Source: Moringa oleifera (lineage: Eukaryota > Streptophyta > Magnoliopsida > Brassicales > Moringaceae). Taken from it: a DNA stretch of 64,000 nt. Both the position numbers and the translations under genes were made by a program. Positions 34,800 to 47,560 of the stretch are shown piece after piece. The first letter of the stretch is position 1. Each line of letters begins with the position of its first letter. The notes under the pieces were generated by a model. It searched no databases. It worked only from the letters and a program-made list of their open reading frames with translations, and was not told the origin of the DNA. The stretch covers positions 6,984,501-7,048,500 of the forward strand of contig JAJFZO010000896.1 of the NCBI GenBank assembly GCA_021397835.1, given 5' to 3'.

Positions 34800-37700
34800 G
34801 TTCTAAAGATTAGATTTGTCTCTCTTATGGTTTTCTCTGATGTGAGTTGGATGCCACCTTAAGATATTCCTTTGTGAGGATTTCTCTCGAGTCCTTTCTA
34901 GTGATTCTTTATAAGTATCAGATACAATAAAGATAGGGTGTATGCTAGATAGTTTCAAGTTATCATATCGAGATAATAACTCTTTTAACAAGATGGAAGC
35001 AAGAATGAAAAAGTTATAGTCTAAATTGACGCTTACTGAAAACAAGAAAAAGAAGTGGCTATTAAAGTAGATTGGGTTATAGTGTTAATAAAAGTTGGCA
35101 AGAATCATTTGCTTAGGAAGTATATGCAAAATAAGATGGTTAACAAAGAAACTATCAAGACAATCTATGTTGTTGGTTAGGGAAGTGGGGGAGACAATTT
35201 GTGTTTTAATAAATCGCTAATTGTTTTTAAGGAATTTGATAGGGATTCAATGGTTAACAACCCATCCTTGGATTGGTGCTCTTTTTAGATCTAAAGCCAT
35301 GGACTTTCTTTGGCATATATGAACATGAAGATTGGTGCAGTGTTAGGAAAGATAATAGGGATGTTGAGGATATTAAAACATCGAATGATAACACTGTTTT
35401 TGAAAAATGGCTGTGGGTTAGAGTTCTTAATAATCTAAAAAGACCGTTAAAATGGTATAACCATCTTTCATTGCCATGAGATAAGACATTTGTGTCTTTT
35501 TTAGGTACCAATGATTGCCCTACATATGCTATGTGTGTAGTTTTTTAGACCATTAAGAACTAAATTGCATATGTGCCATCAAATTGAAGAAAGAAACTAG
35601 TAAAATACAAAGAATTGGATTGTGAGATAAAAAAGGAAGGCCCCTCTTTTACACATGCAATGGTTAAGGTTAAAGAGCTAAGCATCACAATTTTAGAAAT
35701 AACAATACAAGAAGCCAAAGAGAAGAGCGACAATAGTGCCTTCAATTATATATAGAGCCACTAACAACACAATCTATGACCAGCTAACCAAGTGAAAGGG
35801 AATTCAAATCAAGAGTATTAAAAAGCACCTTTATTGACTACAATCGTGACCGATATTGAATAAAAGATCTCTATCAAAATCCCACATTTCAAAGAGGCCA
35901 TTAAGCACCATAACGTCCATGGGGATAATATTACCCATAATAATGGGATAGCGAAGTAATAAGGGGAGAAGAAATTGCAAACAAATTTTATTTTCATAAA
36001 CATGCAGGGGTATGGGCCCTAAGTGATTAAAGAAGGGTTAATTACAAAGATATAGTTGGAACATGTGTCTTTCGACTTAGGAAAAAACTGAATCTTCTAT
36101 CTGATATTTCACTAACCCTTGATCCTTCATTAATTAGCGATACCAAGTTAGGAATTAAATGGAAATAGCTAACTCGTGGAATAAGCCATGCAAGCTCTAA
36201 CATGTCCAACACACACAACATTAAAAAAAAAAACTAATCAACTAGGGATGCTGGCTCAGAAAACTGAGGTCTCACATCAAATAAGGCATGTGTGGATATA
36301 AAAATTGATAACAATGTGTCACCCTATAAATCTGTAATGGCTGGCGAAATCCAATCCCATTGAGCATCATGAATTATTTAGTTTAGAACTGTTAAGTTCT
36401 TGGAACCTTTTAGTCAATTCAAGAGGTAACCAAATTGGTTAGGAAATATAATCACCATATGCTATAAGTGAAACTAAAAGAGGCTACTTTATAGTTGATT
36501 ATGAAGGAAGATAGGGTATTTTGGCGTTATTGTGGAATGTGGGGGTCAATGCAACAATAAGATCCTTCTCTCGTAATCATATAAATGTTTAGATTCCTAG
36601 AGGTTCTCTTTATCCCCAATGGAGATTTACTAGCTTTTATATGAACCCTATCCTTTAGGACTGAATAGAGTCATGAAATCTTATAAGTCTTGTACACTCC
36701 CAGATATTACTACCTTGGCTTTGTGCAGGAGATTTTAATGAATTTACATAATCAACTGAGAGGAGGGATGGTAATGTTAGGTCCCTAAGCTAGATAGGTA
36801 AATTTATTAATGTTATGATGGAATGTGATTTATTGAAAGTTTAATCTTAAACACTAAGTTGACTTGGTCTCAAGGAACAAGTGAGGAATTCATCTAAGAA
36901 AGACTTTGTAGAGGTTGGGCCATAAAAGAATGGATGGACTAGTTTCAAGAGTACTAAAAGCATCATAGTCTTGTGTCATCTTCTGATCATTTATTGTTGC
37001 TTTTTGCTAAGAGTATCACTCAAAATAGTACTACTTTAAAGAGTTCTCATTTTGAAAATATATGAGCCTTACATCCTAAATGCAAGCAAATCATCACCAA
37101 AATTTGTGACTTTAGACCAATGAAATTGTTATCTTAATTAATTAAAAAAAAGGCATAAGTGTGGGACAAACTTATCTGGTTAGAGTAAGGTGGTGTTTGA
37201 GAACATTCGATCTTAAATCAATAAACAACAACTAGACAAACTTCTATTAGGAAGAAAAATGAAAGACCCTTTGATGGATGTAAATAGTTGCAATAAGGTG
37301 TTAAATAATCTATACTATAAAGAGGAAGTGATGTGAAGACAAAGGTCCGTAAATACTTGGCTCTTTGAGGGTGGTAAGAAACCCTATATTTTCACTTTGT
37401 AGCATCAACGAGAAAGAAAGTAAATCAGATAACTCAACTATAAGATATAACAGAGGCATGGGTGTCATTAGAGAGTTAGATAGTCGAAGTGTTCTTAGAT
37501 TATTTTTTAAAAATCTATTCCTTATCTTTACTAATGGGCTTGGACAAGGTATGCTATGCAAGCCAAAGTAGACTTTTAGATCCTTGAAAAATAGCTTGAA
37601 TAAGGCATTAATTGTTAATGAAATTATGAGGATGATTCACCAAATGAATCGCTTAGGTTTAGATGTTCTCAATGCAAGTTTCTTTTAAAAATATTGGCAC

Positions 37701-40230
37701 ATTGCTATCAAAGACATTTTTGCCATGGCTCTAGAGTTTCTAAACAATGGCTTGCCGTTAGGTGATATAAATCATAAGAACATCGTCTACCAAAAGTTTA
37801 GGACTTAACATCTCTAAAAAGACTTTTGTCGAATTAGTTCATCTAATGTGGTCTATACGATCATATTGGAGGTTATCACCAATATATTATAAGGAGCACT
37901 CCCCAATGTTCTAAATGCAAATCAATCTACTTTTATCAAATGTCGAATAATATTTGATAATGTAATAGTGGCTTATAAAACCATTTATACAATGAAAAGA
38001 AAAACTAAAAGATTTAATAGCTTGCTTGCGCTATAATTGGATATGAGTAAGGTCTGTGACTAAATGGAATGGATGCTTTTAAAGGAAATGATGAGAACCA
38101 TGAAATTCTCAAAAAAAAAAAAAAAAAAGATTTCCATCATTATAGAAGACATTAGCTCTAAGTCATACTCAATGGTAATTAATGGAAACAATTATAACTA
38201 TATTTGTCCATTTAAAGGTTTATCCCTTTATTTATTCTTGCTGTGTGTAGAGTTTATCTTAATTATCTTAATTACTTTATTAAGCAAACGAGCAGGTGAA
38301 ATTCATGGAGTCCTCGCTGCTTGTAATGGTCCAAATGTATCACACTTTTTCTTTGCAGACTACAACCTTATTTTTTGTAGGGCCATAAAGATGGAGTGTG
38401 AAAATTTAATGGAGATGCTCAGAACATTTGAATTAGCATTGGACTAACAAATCAACTTAAAGAAGTTTGGTATCTTATTTAGCTCTAATATAGGGCAAAA
38501 GTTACAAGATGAATTGAAAGACTTCTTGCAAATGATCAATATCTTGGGTTCCCGTTTTTCATAGATCATGTTAGGAAGATCAAATTTCAAAAATTGAAAG
38601 AACAGATTAGATCAAATTTGAACAATTAGAATAAGTGGCTTCATTCTTAGACTAGCCATAGGTGATGATAAGAGTGATGGCTCAAGCAATTCCACTTATG
38701 TAATGAGCTATTTCATGCTGTTTAAGTCATTAATCCATGATGTCAACATACTTCTTACAAGGTTCAAGTGGGGTTCAAAGACTTCGAGGCATTCAACATG
38801 GCTCTTTTGAAAACCAATGGTAGAGGATTATCTAAGAGAAAAATCCATTATGTTTTAGAGTTCTTAAAGCTAAATAATGCCCTTTTATCAGCAACATTCA
38901 ATATAGAAAGGTCATAAAGGGTAATATGTCTAGCATAACTTATTTGTTGGAAGATCAGTCATAAAAAAAGAGCAAGATGGAGAACCAAGGATGGGAAGCA
39001 AGTCGATGCATGGTGAGATAAATGGATTCCTAATGCTCCCAAGTTCCAAACCATAATTTTTTCAAGGATAACACTTACCAAAATGTCGGTTAGTTGACTC
39101 ATTATTATTATGAATAAAAAATGTCAAACAACATCTATTTGTGAGCTTTTTAACCAAGAAGAAGTTAAAGCAATCTTGGTAATTCCTTTATATCTGTACC
39201 CAATGAAAAATAAATTTATTTGGATTGAAAACAGAAGTAGATAGTATAATATCAAGACATGGTATTATATTACTTGTAGACTTATGAGGAAAATGGTTCA
39301 TCATATTAAGATAAAAGGCTAAATATGAAGTCCTCTCTGGCAAGTTAGGGTGACTTTATCAACCTATTTATTTGTCCAACACTTGATTTGGAGCATTTTT
39401 CCAACTAAAGCAATGCTTAACATGTGTGGATTATCAATAAATATGGCTTGTTACACGTGTGGTATCCATGAAGAATCTTTGCAGCACCTTTTCTTCACCT
39501 AACAAGTATAAAACACAATATAGGAGGGTTTAGGTCATTCCATTGTAAGGTTAATAAAAAATGAGTAATGGTAGGAGTTGATCTTAACTTATTTGTAGAA
39601 TCATAAAATATTAGAGACTAGTCTTAGAATATATCGAGGAATATGGTTGAATAGAGATTGAGCTCTTCATGACCAAGTATGTAAGCTATCGAAAGTGATT
39701 ATTAGAGAAGCAAAGAGACTGTTAGAGGAGATGATGGTAGTACAACAACGTCGATCCAATAGTAAGCCCATCATAATGGAATCTTTCCTAGTTACAAAAT
39801 TTAATGTTGATGCATCTCATAAAAACACAAGCAAACAAGTGAAGTTGGGTATGGTAATGAGGGATGCAATAGGCCGTGTAATCTTCCATGTTCTGTCCTT
39901 TATGTACCAATATTCTTACCAATGCAAAGTGAATTGCTAGCAATTAAGTTTTATTTGGAATAATGGTGCTACATGGATTTAGGTTTCTCATACTGGACAA
40001 CGATCTGATTATCGTAAATGAAATCCAATGGTCCAAAATTTATATGCAAATGGGATAGTATTTCAATGAAGATAAGCTATTTAGCATCTCAATGTCACTA
40101 GTGTTCATTCCAGCAATGCTCTCGGACAAAAAATATGTTTGAACACAATCTGATATTAAAGGAGAGGATATGGTTAAATATTTTGCCTCATAGTTTTATA
40201 ATTCCAACAGTTGATGAAGATAAATCTTTT
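34800..40230 (+). mobile_element. LINE B: degenerate L1-type non-LTR retrotransposon
   Basis: Plus-strand remnants occur in LINE order. ORF1 begins about 34993 (ATGGAAGCAAGAATG) and its nucleic-acid-binding DUF4283-like part includes LKPWTFFGIYE and RVLNNLKRPLK. The endonuclease shows GDFNE near 36730. The reverse transcriptase spans about 37.6-38.5 kb, with TMKRKTKRF, LDMSKV and GPNVSHFFFADY. A zinc-binding RT-associated segment (CYTCGIHEESLQH) is near 39450, and an RNase H start (FNVDASHKN) near 39800. Frames are broken by many stops and shifts, and FADD reads FADY, so it is inactive. The boundaries are approximate; a T-rich stretch follows at about 40230. Confidence 0.86.
38064..38447 (+). 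pseudogene. LINE B reverse transcriptase fragment
   Basis: The longest open piece of LINE B, 127 residues. It covers the RT palm and ends after the catalytic loop, where HFFFADY stands in place of FADD, then LIFCRA and a TFELA segment as in plant L1 RTs. An A18 run at about 38110-38128 disrupts the fingers region. Upstream and downstream RT pieces lie in other frames. Confidence 0.8.
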
Positions 40231-42476
40231 ACAATAATTTTTTTATTTTAGATTTTCAAAATAAATAAAAAACTGTTATTTGGTTCATCAATAAATTTCT
40301 GTGAATCATCTTATCTTTTTAAAAATAAATAAGTATAATGTAGCCAAATGTAATTTTTATATTTTTAAAATTTTTAAGAAATTTAGGTTTGTAAACCAAA
40401 CGTTTTGGTATATAAATTATTCATGTTTATTAGAAGAATTTTATTGTAGATTCTTGAGTAAATAACAAATTCATGTTTAAGTTCATAATTAAGTTTTTTG
40501 GTAAAAGTCATTTGAAACACTGAAGAATACTTTCTCTCATCAAATTAATTAACTGTAAACTTAAAAACATATCTAAATAGACGTTGATTAATCGAAAATA
40601 GTTAAATTGAACCTTTAAATCGAATGACGTCAATTTTCTTATTAACTAGGCAACAATTTCGTCAATTTAGGTTTCTCTATTTCTTTTGTTAAGTAGAAAA
40701 CTAATTTCACACTATTAGTTCCTGCGAATTTCCTTAACTAGAGAGTTGATTCGCAAAGTTTGTTGAATTGATTAGGAAGAACTAATTTTTTTTTTTTGCT
40801 ATCTGATTAAAGAAAGAAATTGTTTGTTTTTAAAGCTAATTTGGTAAGATGGAGAATGAAGCTTCAACATAAGATATTCACCACTATTAGTATGATTTGA
40901 GGTCTAAACTTTGAACTTTATGGATAGGTAGAAACCTTGCAAGAAGGTTTTTGGGTTGAAAAAAATATAGGAAAGTTTTTGTTACTCTTGATATATTTGT
41001 TAGCTCAATCAATTATTTGAAAAAAAAAATCACTAGTTTGTGCATGTTGAATATCTTCAATTGATACATAGAGTTTACCCTAATTTTTTTTTTGAACATT
41101 TGGAGTCTTAAGTGCATTCAGATTCCTATTGGTTTGTATGATTTTGAAAAAAATATGAAATGTTATAAGGTACAAATTAGGTAATTTGTTAATTTTGCGA
41201 AGATAAAATTAATATGATATAAGTTGAACATTTTGTTTATCTATTAGCTTAATTTGTTTATTTTATAATGAAAAAAATATGCCATAATATAAAGCATTAA
41301 AGAAGTTGGTATGGTAGTAGTAGTTTTGTTTATGTAGAAATTAGAAAAAGTTCGTATTAAAATAGTAGTTTTGTTTAAGTAGGCATAACAGAAGTTTATG
41401 TCATAATACTAATTGTGAAATAGTTTATATTTCATAATATAAGGGATTAAATTTTCTATAATGACATGTTTTCCTTTTTTTAGTTGTTAACTTGTAGTAA
41501 TTTTATTTATTCATTCATTTTTTTTACCTCAGAAACATGAGTTTTGTAAATCATATAGTTTGATGAACCAAATTGTAATTGAGAAATGCAAGTTTTACCT
41601 AAATTATTATAGTAGACAGGTTAGCGATAGCCATTAAAGTCATCAAACCTAAGTCTTCTCTCTCTAAATTAGACAGTAGCCTCTCTTTAATAGTAAGCAT
41701 GTCAAAATGAACTATATTCATAACATCATGTTCTAGATCTAAATCACTATCAACAAGGTCCTTTTCACCCATGCTATTACCACTAGAATCTCTACTCATA
41801 TCATCTAATCATCATTAGTATTTTTTATATTATCTACATTTTTTAGAGTATCCATTCAATATTGTTCCTTAACTAGTATCAACATACTTATTAGCACTTG
41901 CAACATTAAGATTTACACTATTTTATGTCCCATTGCATGCTAATTCATTATGTACATAAATATGAATATCACATCAGTTATATAACATGTCAAGTACATC
42001 AACGTTGTTTTTGAAATTTCTTAAGACCATTATTCATAATCTTTTCAAGTATTACATAAAACAATTTGGTTGACTCATGACAAGTATCAACTTCTTTTAA
42101 CATATCTATAATCTCAACTATAGAACATAAGTCACGATCTACATAATCTCAAACAGTTATATCATCTGATTCATATCTTTTAATAGACAAGTTAATAATT
42201 TGACCATCATAATAGAAGTGACATGTGAAATGAAAAGAAATCATATTTATTATAAGATAAGCAACAAACACAACTTAATTTTAGAATTTGATCAAATAAT
42301 AATAGATATAACATATGTATTATTGACAAATAACAATATTTGCAAATGAAACAAACCCTCATTTAAGCATGCAAATCTAATAATAACAATTTTTAAATTT
42401 TTTTAATTTATTCAATTAGTTCAGCTCTAGTCTTTATTAAAGGTATCCTAATATTTAGGAGTTCAGTTATAATAGT
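40231..42476. other. AT-rich DNA between LINE B and copia A
   Basis: No intact gene. A 13-bp inverted pair, TTTGGTTCATCAA at 40279-40291 and its complement at 41560-41572, may mark an old DNA-transposon insertion of about 1.3 kb. A minus-strand frame at 41599-41799 (66 residues, acidic start MSRDSSGNSMGEKDLVDSD) could be a decayed transposon ORF, but I cannot name it. Confidence 0.35.
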
Positions 42477-42679
42477 TGTGTAAAACCTAGAGTTATGCAT
42501 AACATGGACTTGTACACATGGATTTGTTTAGTGTCCTATTTTTAAGTTATATATGTTATGAATTTGCCTATTTAGTAGCTATAAAATTTCTAAATAAAAT
42601 AATAGAAAAATCTGTTTCTTGTATCAAACTTTTATTTATTTATTTATTTTTTTGCTCTTTTAATTCTATTTAGTTAATA
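42477..42679 (+). repeat. 5' LTR of copia A
   Basis: Starts TGTGTAAAACCTAGAG and aligns through about 200 bp with the copy at 47367-47560, sharing GAATTTG(C/T)-like, ATTTGTTTAG and TTATATGT blocks. It ends near TTAGTTAATA, where CA is expected. A degenerate primer-binding site (TGCTATTAAAGT against TGGTATCAGAGC) follows at about 42681. The preceding five bases are ATAGT. Confidence 0.68.
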
Positions 42680-42772
42680 ATGCTATTAAAGTTAACAAAT
42701 GGGTTTTGAATTTTTTTTTTTAGCCCACCATTCCACATTTTGATGGTCACAGGTTGCTATGATCACTGAAGT

Positions 42773-43093
42773 ATGCTAATGGAGAATTTCTTATGGTTTA
42801 AAGAGTACTGGCATGTTGTTGAAATCAGTGCAATAGCACTTATAATAGGAGCATGCATAACTTCATTGATGAAGGAATTTGAGGTTCTACAAATGAAGGA
42901 TAATAAATCTATTACAAGTTATTTGGCAAAGACCATCTTTGTGGTAAATAAAATGCGATTCTATGGTGAAAAGATGAAAGATATTGTTATCGTTATGAAG
43001 ATATTGCACTCCATGGCACTTGAGTCCAATTATATTGTTTGTTCAATCGAAGGATCTACAGACATAGACACATTTTCCCTTAATGAATTTTAG
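42773..43093 (+). pseudogene. Copia A gag fragment
   Basis: 106 codons matching the middle of the Ty1/copia capsid region (UBN2/Retrotran_gag type). It includes an EFE-LQMK segment, SITSYLAKT, NKMRFYGEKMKD, MKILHSM and YIVCSIEGSTDIDT followed by LNEF. The start is not real; the frame is simply what remains open. Confidence 0.85.
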
Positions 43094-45895
43094 AATTCTT
43101 TGTTGGTTTATAAATAGAATATGAATATAGATTCAACCACTGAGAAGCAAGCATTAAAAGCTTCTACTTTGTTTTGTTCCTTTAATTTAAGAGGTAGAAG
43201 TAAAGGTAGACAGAAAGGAAGAGAGATTGAAATAACCACAATGACAGTGATGATTATTCTCAAGGTAAAGGTAAAGGACAAGATCAACAATTTGATAAAT
43301 CCAAGATATAATGCTTTCAATATCATAAATATAGCCATTATCGTCCAAAATGGTTCATTAAGTTGGCTAATGACAAACAAAAGGAAGAGACTTTAATTTT
43401 TTTTTTTAAGAATAAGGAAGTAAGTTGTTTTTTTTTTTTTTGGTTGGTCGAAAAGAAAAGAAAACTTGAATAAGATATTTGGTATGTGAATATAGGCTAC
43501 AACAACCATATAAAGTCTTTTTTTTCCTTATCTAATTGGAAATTTTCATTTCACTATGAGTTTTGGTGATAATTTTATTGTGAAAGCAAAGAAAATAAGT
43601 GACTTTTAAATAAAAAACAATAATAATTTTTTGGATTTGATCTCTGATGTGTTGTATGTTCTTAACTTGAAAAGTAACTTATTGAATGCTAGTCAATTAT
43701 AAGAAAAATGATATGTTATCACTTTTAAATTGGGTATTTGTGAAATTTATGATATCGTTACAGGTGCTATTATAGTTGTTTGATGGGTTCAAACTGATTT
43801 TTCTATGAAAGATTGAAACTATTCAATCTTGCTTGAGAGTTGAAGTGAAATATCCCTTATGGTTGTGGCACACATGAAGACAAGTCTTCCCCAAATTACT
43901 ACCCTATTCCAAGTTTGTGAAAAATATGGTGTTGGCAAACAGCATTGTTCTCAATTTTTTAAAAGAAAGTTACTAAGAGCAAAGAATGTCTTGTAGTTAA
44001 TGCATTCGAATTTTTTTTTGGTCAAATAAATCCATATTCTAGTGACAGTAAAAGATACTTAATTATCTTCATTAATAATTTTTCAAGAAAAAATAGAGTT
44101 TATTTTTAATAGAAAGAATCAAAAGCTTTCTCTATATTTAAAAGCTTTAAAGCTCATGTGAAAAATGAAACGAGAAACAGCAGTAACAACCTTCGAGTAA
44201 AACATGGTGACAAATATTGTTTAAAAGAATATAAAGGTCTTTATGTAGAGCATGGACATTTGAACATAGCCGAAAGGCGCTTATACACCATAACAAAATG
44301 GTGTATTAGAAAGAAAAAAAAGAGATCATTTTCAATACAATGAGAAGCATTTTATAAGAGAGAGTTTCAAAGATTTTTTGGTGGGAAGCAGTAAATTAAA
44401 GTATTCTTGTTTTGAACAAAAGCCTAATTTTTTTGTTTAAAATATGACACGAGAAAAGGCTTCAAAATGAGAGAAGACCAATTATAGATCACTTCCAATT
44501 CTTTAGATCCATCGCATATGCCTATATCTTAAATAAGAAAAGGGAGAGGCTTAATGAAAAAGCTTAAAAATATAACTTTCTTAGTGTAAGTGGAGCATCT
44601 AAAGCATATAAATTATTCAATCCATTGGCAAAGAATTTTATGACTAGTAAGGACATTGTTTTCAATGAAGAAAACACTTGAGATTAGAATAAGTAATAGC
44701 CTACCCAGGTGATAATAATGAATAAGAGCAAATATTAGCACTTTATATGCCCAAAATTCATCAAATAATACCTCAATAGCCACTAAAACTTCACCAACAA
44801 ACATTGAAGTTAATGAAAAAGCCCAGTCTTTTCACCTACTTGGAACTTAAGAATTAATCATTTTACTTTGTTTTTAGACTATGACCCTATTAAGAGTACT
44901 ATCAAAAAAAGAAAAATGAGAAAAAATGATGGATGATAAAATTGATGCCATTAAAAGAAATGATACTTAAAAACTATTTGATCTTCCTAAACGATATAAA
45001 ATTATTGATTTAAAGTAGATCTTTATGGGCTAAAATAAGCCCCATGACCTTGGTATAGTCACATTAAGTTTTTCTTTCTTAAAGCTAATTTTTCAAGATG
45101 TCCTTATGAGCATACACTTTTTGTTAAGATTTGAGATAAAGGTAAAATGCTTATCATTTTGATGGCCTTATTTTTACCAAAAATTGTGATGTTATGTTTT
45201 AAGAAGTTAATGATGGATGAGTTTGAAATGTCTGATCTTGGTATGATACATTATTTTTTTTAGTACAAAAATGGTTCAATCAAGTGATAAGATTTTTTAT
45301 ATGTGAGAGAAATTGTGAATAAGTTTTAGATGAAGGATTGTAATCATGCAGACACTGCATTTGAGTTTAGTTTGAAGTCGCATAAAGATCATAAAGGGAA
45401 GAAGGTCGATAACACACTTTACTAACAAATTGTAGAAGTCTAATGTATCTAATTGCAGTAAGATTAGACATAATGTATTCTATAAGTATGATTAGAAGAT
45501 ATTTGGAGAAATCTATAGAAATGCATTTAGTAACTGTCACGAGAATCCTTCATCACTTGTAAGGAACTAGAGACTCAAAGCTATTTTAAAAAAAAAGGTG
45601 AAAAGTTTGATTTATCGAGGTTTGCTGACAGTGATTATGTAAGCGATCAAGGTGATAAAAGGGGCACTTTGCACTTTGTTTTTATTTTCAAAACAAGTGC
45701 TGTTTTTCATGGTCATCTAAGAAGCAACATATTGTCACCTTGTCAAGTATAAAAGCTAAATTTATTTTTGCAACAGTTTGTGCTTGTTAGGTGCTTTGAC
45801 TAAAAATAATTCTTGAGGATTTGCAATTTAAAAACTAGGAACTGCTATAATTTTTTTATGACAATAATTTAGCCATTAGGTTGTTTAAAAATCCT

Positions 45896-47052
45896 TGATA
45901 CATTTAGTCCCATAATGTCATGAAGTAATAAATGACTTAGATTTTGATGATAAGAAATATAATTATGTATGATTTAATACGATTGCTGAGCATGTAGCAT
46001 AATAAAGCTTAAAGATGCCAAACATGAGTAAAGAAAAAAAAGGATATGGATTTAACCTAGAGATTATGATGGATACATTGAAGTCCATGAAATAAAATAG
46101 ATAAATAAATAAAAATAAAAGACCAAGTAAGTAGTCTAAAAGTTCTAGGAGTTCTAGGAACTTAGAACCCTAGGCTTACTTATATTTCAAGATAGTAGTT
46201 GATGTGGTACTACCATGGATAGGACATGGTACCATCATGCTAATGGCAACTGAAGATTTGATCCTGCAAGAAACATGGTGGCACGTTGCTAGGTAGTAGT
46301 TAGCATGGTATCATTGCACTGAGCTATGATACCATCGCAATAAGAAGATTAAATTTGAAATACATGTGTCAATGGTTCTTTGCTATGGTACTACCTAGGG
46401 AACACATGGTACCACCTTAAAAAACCCATGGTACACCATGTCGATAGGTAGTGTGACTTAAAACCCTTTACATTGTATCCAAGGGATCTATTTTTTAAAA
46501 GGTAACATATTTATTTTTCAAAAGAGAGTACAAAAGGTTTCTAGAATCATTCTCTATAACTTTTGAATATTTGAAAAGCCTAAGTATTCACTTTGTCTTT
46601 AGTGCTTTCATCTCTGTTTGTCTTTAACTTTATCTCATCTATTAAGGACATAAGCTTATGAAATTTATAGTTTTAATTGTAAACATATTTACTCTTTGAA
46701 AAAGTCTTCTTGCGCTATATCCTACAAAACAAATATTTGAGACTGAAATTTATGGTAAAAGGACTCATCATTTGTAAAAAAGGTTGGTTTGAGAAAATTA
46801 AGGGTTTACTTCATAGAAACTAGTGGAGAATCCTTAAGCAAGTTACTTTGAGGGGTAGGCATTAACCAAGAGAGTCGAACCATATAAAATCTTGTGTTTG
46901 CTTTCCCTAACTCTTTTATTTAATTTCTACACTCTTTTTAATTTATTCTTGTGTGATTTTTTAGATCTAAGTAAACAAATTTGAAATTTTGCTATATAAG
47001 TAAAAAAAAATTTAAAACACTCAATTTACCCCATCTTAAGTTGCATTAGGTA
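45896..47052 (+). mobile_element. Probable solo LTR inserted in copia A
   Basis: The copia A RNase H reads KNP up to about 45895 and resumes as SFYPRSKHIEVKYYF from about 47058, so about 1.16 kb is inserted between adjacent codons. The insert starts TGATACATTTAG, contains GATTTTGATGATAAGAAA near its start, and ends with TTTACCCCATCTTAAGTTGC. All three resemble the long LTRs of Sire-type copia elements. The bases at the two ends are ATCCT and AACCT, a probable 5-bp duplication with one mismatch. No internal genes are present, hence a solo LTR. The terminal CA is lost. Confidence 0.5.
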
Positions 47053-47366
47053 AACCTTCATTTTATCCAAGGAGCAAACATATAGAAGTAAAATACTATT
47101 TTCAAGAGATCTTAATAGTAATAGTAACATTAATTTAAAGTATTGTAAAAGTAAGGAACAATTGGCTGATATTTATCAAACCTTTCAAAATTTGTCTATT
47201 CCAATATTTGAGAAAGTTGATGGTGTTTGGACTTTGAACAATGTTGATGTTGCTCCTGCACAAGTAAATTGAAACACTGCAATGTTTAGTTTAAAGAAGG
47301 GATTGGTTAAGATAAATAAATAATTATTTTCAAATTTTTGCATTTTATTAGTTAAGCCATAATATT

Positions 47367-47560
47367 TGTGTAGAACCTGGAGTTGTGTAGACTATGGTAT
47401 TGTGGACAACATGAATTTGTTTAGAGTCTTATTTTTAGGTTATATGTATTATGAATTTTCCTATGTAATTGCTTCAAGATTTTTGAATAAAACAACACAA
47501 AAATGTATTTCTCTTATCAAGCTTTTCTCTTTCTACTCCTTTTGTTCTATTTAATTAACA
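47367..47560 (+). repeat. 3' LTR of copia A
   Basis: Starts TGTGTAGAACCTGGAG and ends TTAATTAACA, with TG and CA ends intact. It aligns with 42477-42679 but with many differences, so the insertion is old. ATAGA follows. Confidence 0.7.

Larger units (their letters stand above)
42477..47560 (+). mobile_element. Copia A: degenerate Ty1/copia retrotransposon
   Basis: Two LTR-like repeats frame decayed copia proteins in normal order. The gag is at 42773-43093 (EFEVLQMKDN, NKMRFYGEKM). A degenerate zinc knuckle lies near 43300 (CFQYHKYSHYRPKW) and a protease-region remnant near 43490. Integrase pieces occupy about 44060-44400 (NFSRKNRVYF, GLYVEHGH). RT and RNase H pieces follow from about 45000 (DLGMIHYFF near 45240; KATYCHLVKY-like near 45730), ending with SKHIEVKYYF at about 47075 and KEQLADI. 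Flanks show ATAGT on the left and ATAGA on the right, a probable 5-bp target duplication with one change. Stops and frameshifts are everywhere. A second element interrupts it at 45896-47052. Confidence 0.85.
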
